A DNA stretch of 64,000 nt from Bacillus pumilus (GTDB lineage Bacteria > Bacillota > Bacilli > Bacillales > Bacillaceae), in contig NZ_CP027116.1 in NCBI RefSeq assembly GCF_003431975.1, forward strand, positions 1,116,001-1,180,000, given 5' to 3'. Shown here piece by piece: positions 49,886 through 58,439 of this stretch; position 1 is the stretch's first letter; every line of letters begins with the position of its first letter. The position numbers and the translations under genes were made by a program. Under the pieces are notes generated by a model. That model did not search any database. It had not been told where the DNA came from and was given only the letters and a program-made list of their open reading frames with translations.

Positions 49886-50341
49886 ATGAAAAAAGGATTG
49901 GTGCTTTTTTTCGTTCTAATGATTTTAGCCGCTTGTGGACAACAAGAAAAGGATGAACCAGACAAGGAGGTATCCGGTCAAATGGGAGAAAAAACGGTTG
50001 TACTCACAGTAGACCCTATCCAGAAAGATTCTTCGGTTCAATTTAACATGTCAGTGAAAAATGAATCAAATCGAGATATTGAATTTACCTTTAACACAAG
50101 CCAAAAATTTGAGCTCAGCGTGTATGACGAGAACGGAAATGAACAATACCGCTATTCGAAAGACAGAATGTTTACACAGGCCATCCAATCTTTTGTACTG
50201 AAGAAAGGCGAAGCCTATGATTTTCAAGATACGTGGTCAAACGGTGTCAAGCCAGGAACGTACGAAGTGGTCGTCACATTTAAAGGAAAAGCAGAAGGGC
50301 TGAAACAAATCACGGAAAAGAAAACGTTCCAAGTGAAATAA
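49886..50341 (+). CDS. BsuPI-domain lipoprotein
   Basis: 151-aa protein with a lipoprotein signal (MKKGLVLFFVLMILAAC, lipobox LAAC, Cys17). The ~105-residue domain resembles the B. subtilis intracellular proteinase inhibitor BsuPI (Ipi): VQFNMSVKNESNRDIEFTF, QKFELSVYDENGNEQYRYS, and TWSNGVKPGTYEVVVTFKG. In B. subtilis the ipi gene also follows yitT but lacks a signal peptide. Here the protein should be membrane-anchored outside the cell, so its target cannot be intracellular protease. Repeat copy 2 follows. Confidence 0.85.
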   Translation: MKKGLVLFFVLMILAACGQQEKDEPDKEVSGQMGEKTVVLTVDPIQKDSSVQFNMSVKNESNRDIEFTFNTSQKFELSVYDENGNEQYRYSKDRMFTQAIQSFVLKKGEAYDFQDTWSNGVKPGTYEVVVTFKGKAEGLKQITEKKTFQVK

Positions 50342-50371
50342 GTGCTTTCAGCTTCATGAGAATCAGAAAAA

Positions 50372-50394
50372 GCTGTCCAGTAAATGGACAGCTT
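50372..50394 (+). repeat. Left copy of duplicated terminator hairpin (copy 2 site)
   Basis: GCTGTCC-AGTAAAT-GGACAGC plus two T, repeated exactly at 50571-50593 across the element. It lacks a proper T-run. Its sequence is unrelated to the hairpin at the copy 1 site. Confidence 0.95.
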
Positions 50395-50569
50395 CAGCGT
50401 GTAGACAAACCCTCGCATTCGGTGTCAGTCCTGTGCGCTGGTGCTCACGAATGTCAAATTCGCTCCGCAAAAGTAGCTGTCCTTCCTAGACTTCAAAGGT
50501 TTTCTATCACGCTGAAAAGAAGACAAAGGGCTAAAATGAAGATCATTTTAGCCTTTGTCAACAATCTGA
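50393..50569 (+). repeat. Dispersed 177-bp element, copy 2
   Basis: Second copy, one mismatch to 24173-24349 and in the same orientation relative to its upstream gene. The same two-stem fold and terminal inverted repeats apply. It lies between the BsuPI lipoprotein and the convergent DUF3813 gene. Confidence 0.93.
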
Positions 50570-50570
50570 G

Positions 50571-50599
50571 GCTGTCCAGTAAATGGACAGCTTTTTTTG
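50571..50599 (+). terminator. Right copy of duplicated hairpin; functional terminator
   Basis: GCTGTCC / GGACAGC stem followed by seven T. Together with the AAAA run left of the first copy (50367-50370), it restores a palindromic terminator if the element and one hairpin are removed. Confidence 0.88.
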
Positions 50600-50601
50600 T
50601 G

Positions 50602-50793
50602 TTAGAGATCATCGAGCAAGTCTTGGAAGGTATGCAGCTGGTTTCTTTCTGCATCTGTTGAATTGGCAAAGGCAGAAGATACGGCATTTTTGGCTCGTTT
50701 GACCGCTTGTTGACGCTCTAACCCAGATGAAAATGAAGAAGTAAGGGCTTCTTCAGTAAATGATTTGGCTTGATCAAAAAGTTCGTTTCTCAC
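50602..50793 (-). CDS. yizC: DUF3813-family small protein
   Basis: 63-aa acidic/helical protein (MRNELFDQAKSFTEEALTSS..., QAVKRAKNAVSSAFANSTDAERNQL). It resembles YizC of B. subtilis, which sits between ipi and yitU. The GTG start has GGAGG 8 nt upstream and overlaps the stop of the 50-aa gene before it. Function unknown. Confidence 0.75.
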   Translation of the reverse strand: MRNELFDQAKSFTEEALTSSFSSGLERQQAVKRAKNAVSSAFANSTDAERNQLHTFQDLLDDL

Positions 50794-50942
50794 AATGAAC
50801 CTCCAGAAGCATCAGTCTTCATATTTCCCCTGTCCTCCGCAGCTTCTTCAAGCGTAGAACGATAAGGAAAACGTGCATCATGCAGACTGACTGAATCTTT
50901 ACCTTGTTGTATAAAGCGTTTCGATTTGCTTCTTTTACCCAT
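50790..50942 (-). CDS. Hypothetical 50-aa basic protein, coupled to DUF3813 gene
   Basis: Found by translation: MGKRSKSKRFIQQGKDSVSL, then HDARFPYRSTLEEAAEDRG, ending SGGSL. The basic N terminus is followed by an acidic centre. The stop overlaps the DUF3813 GTG (GTGA), and the DUF3813 ribosome site lies within this gene. The upstream site (GGGCGGA) is modest. I do not recognise the family; coding is supported by the coupling and plausible composition only. Confidence 0.55.
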   Translation of the reverse strand: MGKRSKSKRFIQQGKDSVSLHDARFPYRSTLEEAAEDRGNMKTDASGGSL

Positions 50943-51030
50943 TCGGAATCCGCCCCTTTACACAAGCTGACAGGACAACCTGCCTAATGGTAGTATGCCC
51001 GCTTCCTTCGGTTATGTATGAATGGAAAAA

Positions 51031-51843
51031 TTAAAGCGAGAAGTAATTCGTTAGAAACTTTGCAATTCCATCTTGTTCGTTCGTATCTGTGACTTCATTT
51101 GAAACGCGTTTCACGGCATCAATTCCGTTGCCCATCGCCACGCCACATCCAGCAAATTCAAGCATTTCTAAATCATTGTCTTCATCTCCGAACGCCACAA
51201 TCCGCTCCTGTGGAACGCCGTAATAATCACTGATCTTTTGCAGTCCAACGGCCTTGTTCATACCTGTTTTAATGATCTCAATCACGTGCCACGGGGCCGC
51301 CCATCGCCGGTGATCAATCACTTCTGCATGAACATCTGATAAATAGCTTCGAATGGCTCCGACGTCCTCTTCTTTTGCATGAATTAACACGCTCGTTACA
51401 TTTTCCCCAAGGTTGTCCCTAAGGTCTCCCACGGTGACTTTGTTTGCATTCATATTAAATATATCAATGAGCTTCTCATCATGATAATGGAAATACAAAT
51501 CGTCTAACACTTCAGCTAACACATTGTGGACTTTATATTCCTCACTAATGTCTACAAGCTGTTTAACGACTTGAAGATCAAGTGATGTATGAAATCTGCC
51601 CCATTTTTCATCAAGAGGATGATGGACAAATGCTCCATTAAAATTCACGATGGGTGAATCAAGCTGTAATTGCTGATAATAAGGAGAGCTGGAACGAAAT
51701 GGCCGGCCTGTTGAAATACAGACATGATGTCCGCTGTCTTTCACTTTTTGAATGACATCAAGCGTGTGCGCAGAAATGGTTTTATCATCTTTTAATAATG
51801 TGCCATCCAGGTCAAGTGCGATTAGATAAGGTTTAGTCTCCAT
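51031..51843 (-). CDS. yitU: HAD-superfamily Cof-type phosphatase YitU
   Basis: 270-aa haloacid dehalogenase phosphatase. Motif I is LDLDGTLL (nucleophile Asp near 11), motif II is STGRPF, motif III Lys is in TGMNKAVGL, and motif IV is GDEDNDLEML. The C2-type cap lies between. B. subtilis YitU is among the enzymes reported to dephosphorylate FMN and 5-amino-6-ribitylaminouracil phosphate. AAAGGAG precedes the ATG. Confidence 0.93.
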   Translation of the reverse strand: METKPYLIALDLDGTLLKDDKTISAHTLDVIQKVKDSGHHVCISTGRPFRSSSPYYQQLQLDSPIVNFNGAFVHHPLDEKWGRFHTSLDLQVVKQLVDISEEYKVHNVLAEVLDDLYFHYHDEKLIDIFNMNANKVTVGDLRDNLGENVTSVLIHAKEEDVGAIRSYLSDVHAEVIDHRRWAAPWHVIEIIKTGMNKAVGLQKISDYYGVPQERIVAFGDEDNDLEMLEFAGCGVAMGNGIDAVKRVSNEVTDTNEQDGIAKFLTNYFSL

Positions 51844-51979
51844 AAAATCTCCTTTGATCTGTAAGTGATAGGAGGCAATTCGTGCGGCGCCTCTATCTAT
51901 AGTGTATCTTTATCACATCTTTGTTGTCTACATGTTAAAATAAACAAAGACGGGAATGATAAAGGAGGATTCATAGGTT

Positions 51980-52765
51980 GTGATCACCATTGATGAGCAA
52001 ATTACGCGCGATATTCCATTTTTACATATCGTAAAAGCTGAAAATAAAGACAAACCGCTGCCGCTTGTATTTTTTATACACGGATTTACAAGTGCGCGTG
52101 AGCACAACTTACACTTCGCCTTTCATTTGGCGGAAAAAGGCATGAGAGTCATTTTGCCTGACTGTGCTTATCATGGTGTAAGGTCAGAAAACCTCAGCTT
52201 AGAGGAACTGGCATCAAGGTTCTGGGAAATTGTCCTGAACGAAATACAAGAAATCGATATACTCAAAACATATTTTCAAGAAAAACAATTGATTGAAGCG
52301 GATCTGATCGGTGTTGCGGGTACATCCATGGGCGGGATCACCACCTTTGGTGCACTCGCCAAGCATGATTGGATTAAAGCAGCAGTCAGCTTGATGGGGA
52401 GTCCGAAATATACGACGTTTCTACAAGCACAAATCATGGACATGCGTCACAAAGGGTTGATGAAAGATGTGACAGATGAAGAGGTCCATCAGCAATTAGA
52501 CGCCCTGCGCCCTTATGATTTAACGCTGCAAACAGATCGATTAAACAAAAGACCGCTGTTATTCTGGCATGCAGAAAATGATCCAGTTGTCCCTTACCGG
52601 CATGCAAAAGCCCTTTATGATGAGTTAACAGCAACTCAATATAAACAAGATCCCCATCTGATTCGTTTTATCACAGATGGACAAGCGGGCCATAAGGTTT
52701 CAAGACAAGCAATGTTTGAAACGATTGACTGGTTTGTGACACATCTGAAAAGCACAAACGTTTAG
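51980..52765 (+). CDS. yitV: Alpha/beta-hydrolase esterase YitV
   Basis: 261-aa serine hydrolase. The oxyanion segment is FFIHGFTSAREHN, the nucleophile elbow GTSMGG, the acid residue probably the Asp in HAENDPVVP, and a catalytic His lies near the end (QAGHKVS). It resembles prolyl-oligopeptidase-type esterases. The GTG start lies 11 nt after AAAGGAGG. Substrate unknown. Confidence 0.88.
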   Translation: MITIDEQITRDIPFLHIVKAENKDKPLPLVFFIHGFTSAREHNLHFAFHLAEKGMRVILPDCAYHGVRSENLSLEELASRFWEIVLNEIQEIDILKTYFQEKQLIEADLIGVAGTSMGGITTFGALAKHDWIKAAVSLMGSPKYTTFLQAQIMDMRHKGLMKDVTDEEVHQQLDALRPYDLTLQTDRLNKRPLLFWHAENDPVVPYRHAKALYDELTATQYKQDPHLIRFITDGQAGHKVSRQAMFETIDWFVTHLKSTNV

Positions 52766-52810
52766 TCAAAAGAAAAAGTACGTTATACTAATGGAAAAGG
52801 AGTGGATATC

Positions 52811-53119
52811 ATGGATGAAGCATTGAAAGAAAATATTTTAGGCGCCCTAGAACAGGTGATTGACCCTGAGCTGAATGTCGACATCGTCAACCTTGGACTT
52901 GTCTATGATGTCGATCTTGATGAGAATGGAAAAGCAGATATCACCATGACCTTAACATCAATGGGTTGTCCTCTTGCACCAGTTATCGTGGATGAAGTGA
53001 AAAAAGCATTAAGTGATCTTCCAGAAGTGAAAGAAACAGAAGTTCACATCGTATGGAATCCACCTTGGACAAGAGACAAAATGTCAAGATACGCAAAGAT
53101 CGCGCTCGGTATTCAATAA
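52811..53119 (+). CDS. yitW: MIP18-family (DUF59) iron-sulfur assembly-type protein YitW
   Basis: 102-aa MIP18/SufT-type protein. Visible are EQVIDPELNVDIVNLGLVYD and TLTSMGCPLAPVI with the single conserved Cys. Relatives help assemble iron-sulfur proteins. ATG 52811 has AAAGGAG 8-9 nt upstream, so the GTG at 52802 is not used. A clear terminator follows. Confidence 0.92.
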   Translation: MDEALKENILGALEQVIDPELNVDIVNLGLVYDVDLDENGKADITMTLTSMGCPLAPVIVDEVKKALSDLPEVKETEVHIVWNPPWTRDKMSRYAKIALGIQ

Positions 53120-53135
53120 GCACATATGAAAAAGG

Positions 53136-53170
53136 CCTGGTATGAGTTGAACTCATGCCAGGTTTTTTTT
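53136..53170 (+). terminator. Terminator after yitW
   Basis: CCTGGTATGAGTT / ACTCATGCCAGG stem with a tiny loop, followed by eight T. Confidence 0.9.
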
Positions 53171-53242
53171 ATGAAATATTAAGATGAAGGAAGAGGATGG
53201 AATGATATAATGAAAGTAATTTTATAGAACGGAGTACCTATA

Positions 53243-54687
53243 ATGAAACGAAAATGGTTGTGGATCATTGTTTTGATGGGATATGGTGCAGCCTTCTTTG
53301 CTTCCGTCAACATACGCGAAGGTCAAGCACACAAAAGACAAGATCTTGAGGCATTTACAGATGTCAGTCATCTCATGCCTGTTAAAATAAAAAAAGTCGT
53401 TCAAGGCAAAGAAATAGACACTTTAAAAGAAGTGGTAGAAGAAGCAAAAGTAAAAAATCTGCCGATATCAATAGCCGGCAAACAGCATAGCATGGGCGGA
53501 CATACATATTATGAAAATGGCATCGTGCTCGATATGACAGAATTCCGCCAATTTTAGCGTTTGATGAAAAAAAGAAAACCATCCGTGTCCAAAGCGGTGC
53601 TACATGGGATGATATACAAAGATATGTGAACCCATATGGACTTGCAGTGAAGGTCATGCAATCACAGAACATCTTTACGATTGGCGGTTCCCTTAGTGCC
53701 AACGCACATGGACGTGACATTCGCTACGGATCACTCATTGACACCGTTCGTTCTTTCAGACTGTTAAAAGCAGATGGTGAGTTGATCACAGTGAAGCCAG
53801 GCGATGAGCTATTTACTGCCGTTATTGGAGGGTATGGGCTCTTTGGTGTCATTTTAGATGTTGAACTTTCCTTAACAAAGGATGAATTATATAAAATGGA
53901 GACAACCTCTCTAAATTACGATGAATACACTGATTATTTTCAAAAGCATGTAAAGAACAATAAAGATGTACGCATGCATCTTGCAAGAATCTCAACAGCG
54001 AAAACAAACTTTTTGAAAGAGGTGTATGTAACGAACTACTCTCTCTCATCTCACCAAGAGCTCGAACCATATCGAGAGCTAAAGGAAGATCAGCTCGTCA
54101 TGCCATTGAAATTTATGCTCGGTCTTTCAAGAAGATTTGATATGGGGAAAGATTTGCTATGGAATTTGCAAAAGAAGTATTTCCAAAGTCAAAATGATCA
54201 GCTAATCACAAGAAATAATGTGATGCGCTCAGATTCTGCTTTTTTAGACTATGAGAATGAGTCTGATACTGATGTACTACAGGAATATTTCGTCCCAGTC
54301 GACCGCTTTCGTGCGTATATCGATGAAATGAGACACTTTTTACAACAGGAAGATTTGAATTTAATGAACATTACGATCCGCTACGTACAAAAAAATGAAA
54401 AAGCGGATCTCTCATATGCGAAAGAAGATATGTTTGCACTTGTTCTTTTAGTGAATTATGGTTTTGAGAAAGAAGAGAAGGCAGAAGCAGAGCGGATCAT
54501 TCGGCAAATGACAGATATCACCCTGCGGCACCATGGGAGCTATTACTTACCGTACATGCCATATCAAACGAAAGCACAAATGAAGCGGGCGTATCCTAAA
54601 ACCGATGTATTCTTTCAAAAGAAAAAGCAAGCAGATCCGGACGGCAGGTTTATCAATTACTTTTATGAAAGGTACAATACACAATGA
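53243..54687 (+). pseudogene. yitY: FAD-linked sugar-lactone oxidase-like YitY, single-base frameshift
   Basis: VAO-type FAD-binding oxidoreductase (L-gulonolactone oxidase-like). The N-terminal part (signal/TM anchor, then LPISIAGKQHSMGGH) stops at TAG near 53557. The rest continues in another frame from about 53551 ([19 protein letters not shown], then [16 protein letters not shown]) to 54687. Inserting one A in CAATTTTAG (about 53549-53557) rejoins them into about 481 aa, close to the B. subtilis length. Both halves keep good coding character, so the lesion is recent or a sequencing error. yitZ overlaps the end by 4 nt. Confidence 0.85.
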
Positions 54688-55232
54688 ATGCAAAAGCAAT
54701 GAAATGGTTCGTCTACTCACAAAGTCTGCTGTTTTTCGCCAGCAGTTTGATTTTCCCTTTTTACATTCTTTTTATTAAAAATGTTGGATCTAGCTACTCA
54801 CAGTTTGGTCTTGCCTATGGCCTGTTTGGTTTAAGCGGAGCGTTTATTCATTTACTCCTTGGGAAGCTGCCCGAAACCACTGACAGGCGGCTCTTTTTAA
54901 TGATTCATTCGTTCGGTATGGCATTTCTTTTGCTGCTATTTCCGCATATAACAGAAGTTGCGCAAGTGTATATGATTCAGCTTGCACTTGGTGCACTAGG
55001 CGGCTTTCAAAAGCACGGGGAAAAACTGCTCGTCACGGAACTGACAACAGAGAACAAAAGAATGAAGGAGGTCGGCCGCTATCATTTTTGGACAGCCCTT
55101 TTTTCATCGATAGCAATTATGCTAGGCGGCCTGTTTGCTGATTTCTTCACTGTTTATTTCATTTTTTATGCAAGCTCCCTCATATATTTATGCAGTGCGC
55201 TCATGGTCATCATGATGAAAAACAAAAAATAA
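54684..55232 (+). CDS. yitZ: Half-size MFS-like membrane protein YitZ
   Basis: 182-aa protein with about five or six hydrophobic segments, resembling one half of a major facilitator transporter ([27 protein letters not shown] is the loop 2-3 region). B. subtilis YitZ is similarly short, so it is not newly truncated. It starts by ATGA coupling to yitY. Function unknown; it may work as a dimer or not transport at all. Confidence 0.8.
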   Translation: MNAKAMKWFVYSQSLLFFASSLIFPFYILFIKNVGSSYSQFGLAYGLFGLSGAFIHLLLGKLPETTDRRLFLMIHSFGMAFLLLLFPHITEVAQVYMIQLALGALGGFQKHGEKLLVTELTTENKRMKEVGRYHFWTALFSSIAIMLGGLFADFFTVYFIFYASSLIYLCSALMVIMMKNKK

Positions 55233-55234
55233 AT

Positions 55235-55267
55235 CCGCATATCTCACGTAGATATGTGGGTTTTTTT
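55235..55267 (+). terminator. Terminator after yitZ
   Basis: CCGCATATC / GATATGTGGG stem with a 7-nt loop, followed by seven T. Confidence 0.85.
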
Positions 55268-55301
55268 ATGAAAAAAATGAAAATAAATATTAAATATACA
55301 A

Positions 55302-55329
55302 TTGAATTAATTTTTATACATGTTATAAT
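55302..55329 (+). promoter_or_regulatory. argC promoter with overlapping ARG-box-like operator
   Basis: TTGAAT (55302-55307), a 16-nt spacer and TATAAT (55324-55329) with an extended TGT. TGAATTAATTTTTATACA (55303-55320) covers the -35 and spacer and resembles the AhrC/ArgR box. Arginine-dependent repression is known for this operon in B. subtilis. The promoter is clear, the operator less so. Confidence 0.7.
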
Positions 55330-55368
55330 GTTAAATAATTTCACAAAGATCAAGAGGGTGTATTGACG

Positions 55369-56406
55369 TTGAAAATAGGTATTATAGGTGCTACGGGATA
55401 CGGTGGTGCGGAATTGGTTCGTATCTTCAAGCACCATCCACATGTGGACGAATGTATATTGTATTCATCAAGTGGTGATGGGCAATTATACAGTCAATCT
55501 TATCCGCATCTGACAACTATTGCTGATCAAACATTAAAAGCCATTGATCCTGCTGCCATTGTGCGAGAAACAGATGCTGTGTTTTTAGCGACACCAGCAG
55601 GCGTATCAAGCGAACTCACACCGAAGCTCATGAATCAAGGAGTGCCCATCATTGATTTATCAGGTGATTTGCGCATTCAAGACGGTGCAATTTATGAAGC
55701 TTGGTATAAACGAAGGGCAGCTGATCAAACATCTGTTCAACAAGCTGTGTACGGATTAGCGGAATTGAATCGTGAAACAATCGAGCAGGCTGAAGTCATT
55801 GCAAACCCAGGGTGCTTCCCTACCGCAGTTCTTCTTGGTTTAGCACCGCTGATGAAACAAAATCTAATCGATGAATCTATGATCATTATAGATGCGAAAA
55901 CAGGGGTGTCTGGTGCGGGGCGATCTGCCTCACTTGGAACACATTTTTCAGAGCTCAACGACAACTTCAAAATTTATAAGGTAAATGAACATCAACATAC
56001 ACCTGAAATAGAGCAAATATTAAGAGAATGGAACCCGCAAACGGCGAATATCACATTTTCAACGCACCTTGTCCCGATGACAAGGGGGATTATGGCGACG
56101 ATGTATACCCAGCTGAAATCAGATATCACAAAAGAGGAATTGATGAGGCATATGAAAGGCTTTTATGAAGATTCCTATTTTGTCAGAGTGAGAGATCGCG
56201 GGGTATATCCGCAAACAAGGGAAGTATACGGCAGTAATTTCTGTGACATTGGCTTTCATTTAGATGAACGTACAGGCAGACTCACGATTGTGTCTGTGAT
56301 CGACAATCTCATGAAAGGCGCAGCCGGCCAAGCGGTTCAAAACTTCAACATCATCAAAGGCTTAGACGAAGAGGCGGGCCTCACAATGACACCTCTCTAT
56401 CCATAA
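55369..56406 (+). CDS. argC: N-acetyl-gamma-glutamyl-phosphate reductase
   Basis: 345-aa NADPH-dependent reductase, third step of arginine synthesis. N-terminal Rossmann motif [15 protein letters not shown]; catalytic Cys in [12 protein letters not shown] (near residue 145). The TTG at 55369 gives an N terminus of the family type and a GAGGG site 8 or more nt upstream; TTG 55363 is too close. First gene of the seven-gene arginine operon. Confidence 0.96.
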   Translation: MKIGIIGATGYGGAELVRIFKHHPHVDECILYSSSGDGQLYSQSYPHLTTIADQTLKAIDPAAIVRETDAVFLATPAGVSSELTPKLMNQGVPIIDLSGDLRIQDGAIYEAWYKRRAADQTSVQQAVYGLAELNRETIEQAEVIANPGCFPTAVLLGLAPLMKQNLIDESMIIIDAKTGVSGAGRSASLGTHFSELNDNFKIYKVNEHQHTPEIEQILREWNPQTANITFSTHLVPMTRGIMATMYTQLKSDITKEELMRHMKGFYEDSYFVRVRDRGVYPQTREVYGSNFCDIGFHLDERTGRLTIVSVIDNLMKGAAGQAVQNFNIIKGLDEEAGLTMTPLYP

Positions 56407-56427
56407 GAACAGGGGGAGACAACAAAC

Positions 56428-57648
56428 ATGATCGAATTGAATGAAAAAAGCATTGTAAAAATAGACGGTGACGTATCATCACCAAAAGGCTTTGAAGCGA
56501 AGGGGATTCATATTGGATTACGCTATTCAAAAAAAGACCTTGGACTCATTGTCAGTGAGGTGCCGGCAGCGAGTGCAGCGGTATATACACAAAGTCACTT
56601 TCAAGCTGCACCTCTACAAGTCACTCAGAAAAGCTTAAAAAAGACAGGTCAACTAAAAGGTGTCATTGTCAATAGTGCCATCGCTAATGCATGTACCGGT
56701 GAGCAAGGTTTGAAGGACGCATACGAAATGCAGGCAGCCTGCGCAAATATGTTAGGGGTAGAACCTGATGTCATTGCTGTTTCTTCTACTGGTGTCATTG
56801 GAGAGTGTCTCGATATGGATAAAGTCAAAAAAGGCATCTCGCAGCTGAAAGAAGCCAAAGCAGGAAATGGGCACTTTGAAGAGGCAATCTTAACGACAGA
56901 TACAGTCATTAAAAATACAACATACAACTTGACGATAGACGGCAAAGAGGTTCTCATTTCAGGTGCAGCCAAGGGTTCTGGCATGATTCATCCGAACATG
57001 GCAACGATGCTTGGCTTCGTGACGACAGATGCAAATGTCGAACAAGAAGCTCTGCAAAATGCACTACGCGACATTACCGATGTGACCTTTAATCAAATTA
57101 CCGTTGACGGAGAAACATCGACAAACGATATGGTACTCGTCATGGCAAATGGCATGGCAGAAAATGAAGCGCTCAATGAAGAACATCCTGAATGGCCATT
57201 GTTCAAAGAAGGATTAAAGCTAGCTTGTGAGGATTTAGCCAAAGAGATTGCAAGAGACGGAGAAGGTGCAACGAAATTAATTGAAGCGCAAGTTGCTGGT
57301 GCTAAAAATAACTTAGAAGCCGGCATCATAGCGAAGAAAATCGTCGGTTCAAGTCTAGTGAAAACAGCCGTATACGGCACTGACGCCAATTGGGGGCGTA
57401 TTGTCGGAGCCATTGGTCATAGTGCAGCTTCCGTCACGCCGGAAGAGGTCGAAGTCTATTTAGGCGGACAATGTCTGTTTAAACATAATGAACCACAGCC
57501 ATTCTCAGAAGCGGAAGCAAAAGCGTATCTAGAGAAGGATGAGATCACGATTTTAATTCAAATGAATGAGGGAAATGGTAAAGCTGCAGCATGGGGCTGT
57601 GACCTTACCTATGATTATGTGAAAATTAACGCGAGCTATCGCACATAA
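56428..57648 (+). CDS. argJ: Bifunctional glutamate N-acetyltransferase / amino-acid acetyltransferase
   Basis: 406-aa ArgJ. It recycles acetyl from N-acetylornithine to glutamate and can also use acetyl-CoA. The self-cleavage site that makes alpha and beta chains is in GSGMIHPNMATMLGF, with the Thr as new N-terminal nucleophile. GGGGGAG precedes the ATG. It overlaps the ATG-bearing leader of argB by one base only. Confidence 0.96.
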   Translation: MIELNEKSIVKIDGDVSSPKGFEAKGIHIGLRYSKKDLGLIVSEVPAASAAVYTQSHFQAAPLQVTQKSLKKTGQLKGVIVNSAIANACTGEQGLKDAYEMQAACANMLGVEPDVIAVSSTGVIGECLDMDKVKKGISQLKEAKAGNGHFEEAILTTDTVIKNTTYNLTIDGKEVLISGAAKGSGMIHPNMATMLGFVTTDANVEQEALQNALRDITDVTFNQITVDGETSTNDMVLVMANGMAENEALNEEHPEWPLFKEGLKLACEDLAKEIARDGEGATKLIEAQVAGAKNNLEAGIIAKKIVGSSLVKTAVYGTDANWGRIVGAIGHSAASVTPEEVEVYLGGQCLFKHNEPQPFSEAEAKAYLEKDEITILIQMNEGNGKAAAWGCDLTYDYVKINASYRT

Positions 57649-57662
57649 TGAAGGAGATAGAC

Positions 57663-58439
57663 ATGGATAAAACGATCGTGTTCAAGTGTGGAGGCAGTGT
57701 CATTCGAGAACTTTCAGATACTTTTTATGAAAATGTCCGCTCACTTCAAGCTGCTGGATTTAAGCTAGCTATCGTCCATGGTGGAGGTCCTGAAATCACT
57801 AGCATGCTGCAAAAATTAGAAGTGAAAACAGAATTTGTTGATGGACAGCGCAAAACAACGAAGCCAGTGTTAGAGGTAGCCGAAATGGTTCTTTCGGGAA
57901 CGGTCAATAAATACTTTGTGTCAGAGCTCGCAAAGCACGATATCTCATCTGTCGGCGTATCTGGGAAAGATGGACAGATGCTAGTCGCTGATTTTCTTGA
58001 TCAAGACGTGTACGGGTATGTTGGCGAAATCAAAGAAGTTCATCCAGAGATGGCAGAAGCGTTAATGGAGAAACACTTTATTCCTGTCATTGCACCTCTA
58101 TCTATGACAGAAGAATGCCAAACGTTAAACGTAAACGCTGATTTAGCAGCATCAGCTGTCGCAGGAGCGATGAAAGCTGATAAGCTCATGTTTGTCACAG
58201 ATGTGGAAGGCATTTTGAAAAATGGTGAGCTATTAGATGTCGTCACCGAACAAGAAGCTCTCACGCTCATTGATGAAGGCATTATTTCCGGGGGAATGAT
58301 TCCAAAAGTACAATCCGCTTTAAGTGCTTTATCGGGAGATGTGGATGAAGTCATGATCGTGAATGGCAAAGGCAGTATCTTTACAGGGGAAATCTTTAAA
58401 GGAACAAGAATTGTGAAACAAAAGGAGGCGGTCCTGTGA
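57663..58439 (+). CDS. argB: Acetylglutamate kinase
   Basis: 258-aa amino-acid kinase. It phosphorylates N-acetylglutamate, the step regulated by arginine in many bacteria. Motifs are VFKCGGSVI, VHGGGPEI and FVTDVEG. AAGGAG 7 nt before 57663 sets the start; the ATG at 57648 lies before that site. It is short and lacks the N-terminal helix of arginine-inhibited hexameric kinases, so feedback here is probably weak (inference). Confidence 0.95.
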   Translation: MDKTIVFKCGGSVIRELSDTFYENVRSLQAAGFKLAIVHGGGPEITSMLQKLEVKTEFVDGQRKTTKPVLEVAEMVLSGTVNKYFVSELAKHDISSVGVSGKDGQMLVADFLDQDVYGYVGEIKEVHPEMAEALMEKHFIPVIAPLSMTEECQTLNVNADLAASAVAGAMKADKLMFVTDVEGILKNGELLDVVTEQEALTLIDEGIISGGMIPKVQSALSALSGDVDEVMIVNGKGSIFTGEIFKGTRIVKQKEAVL

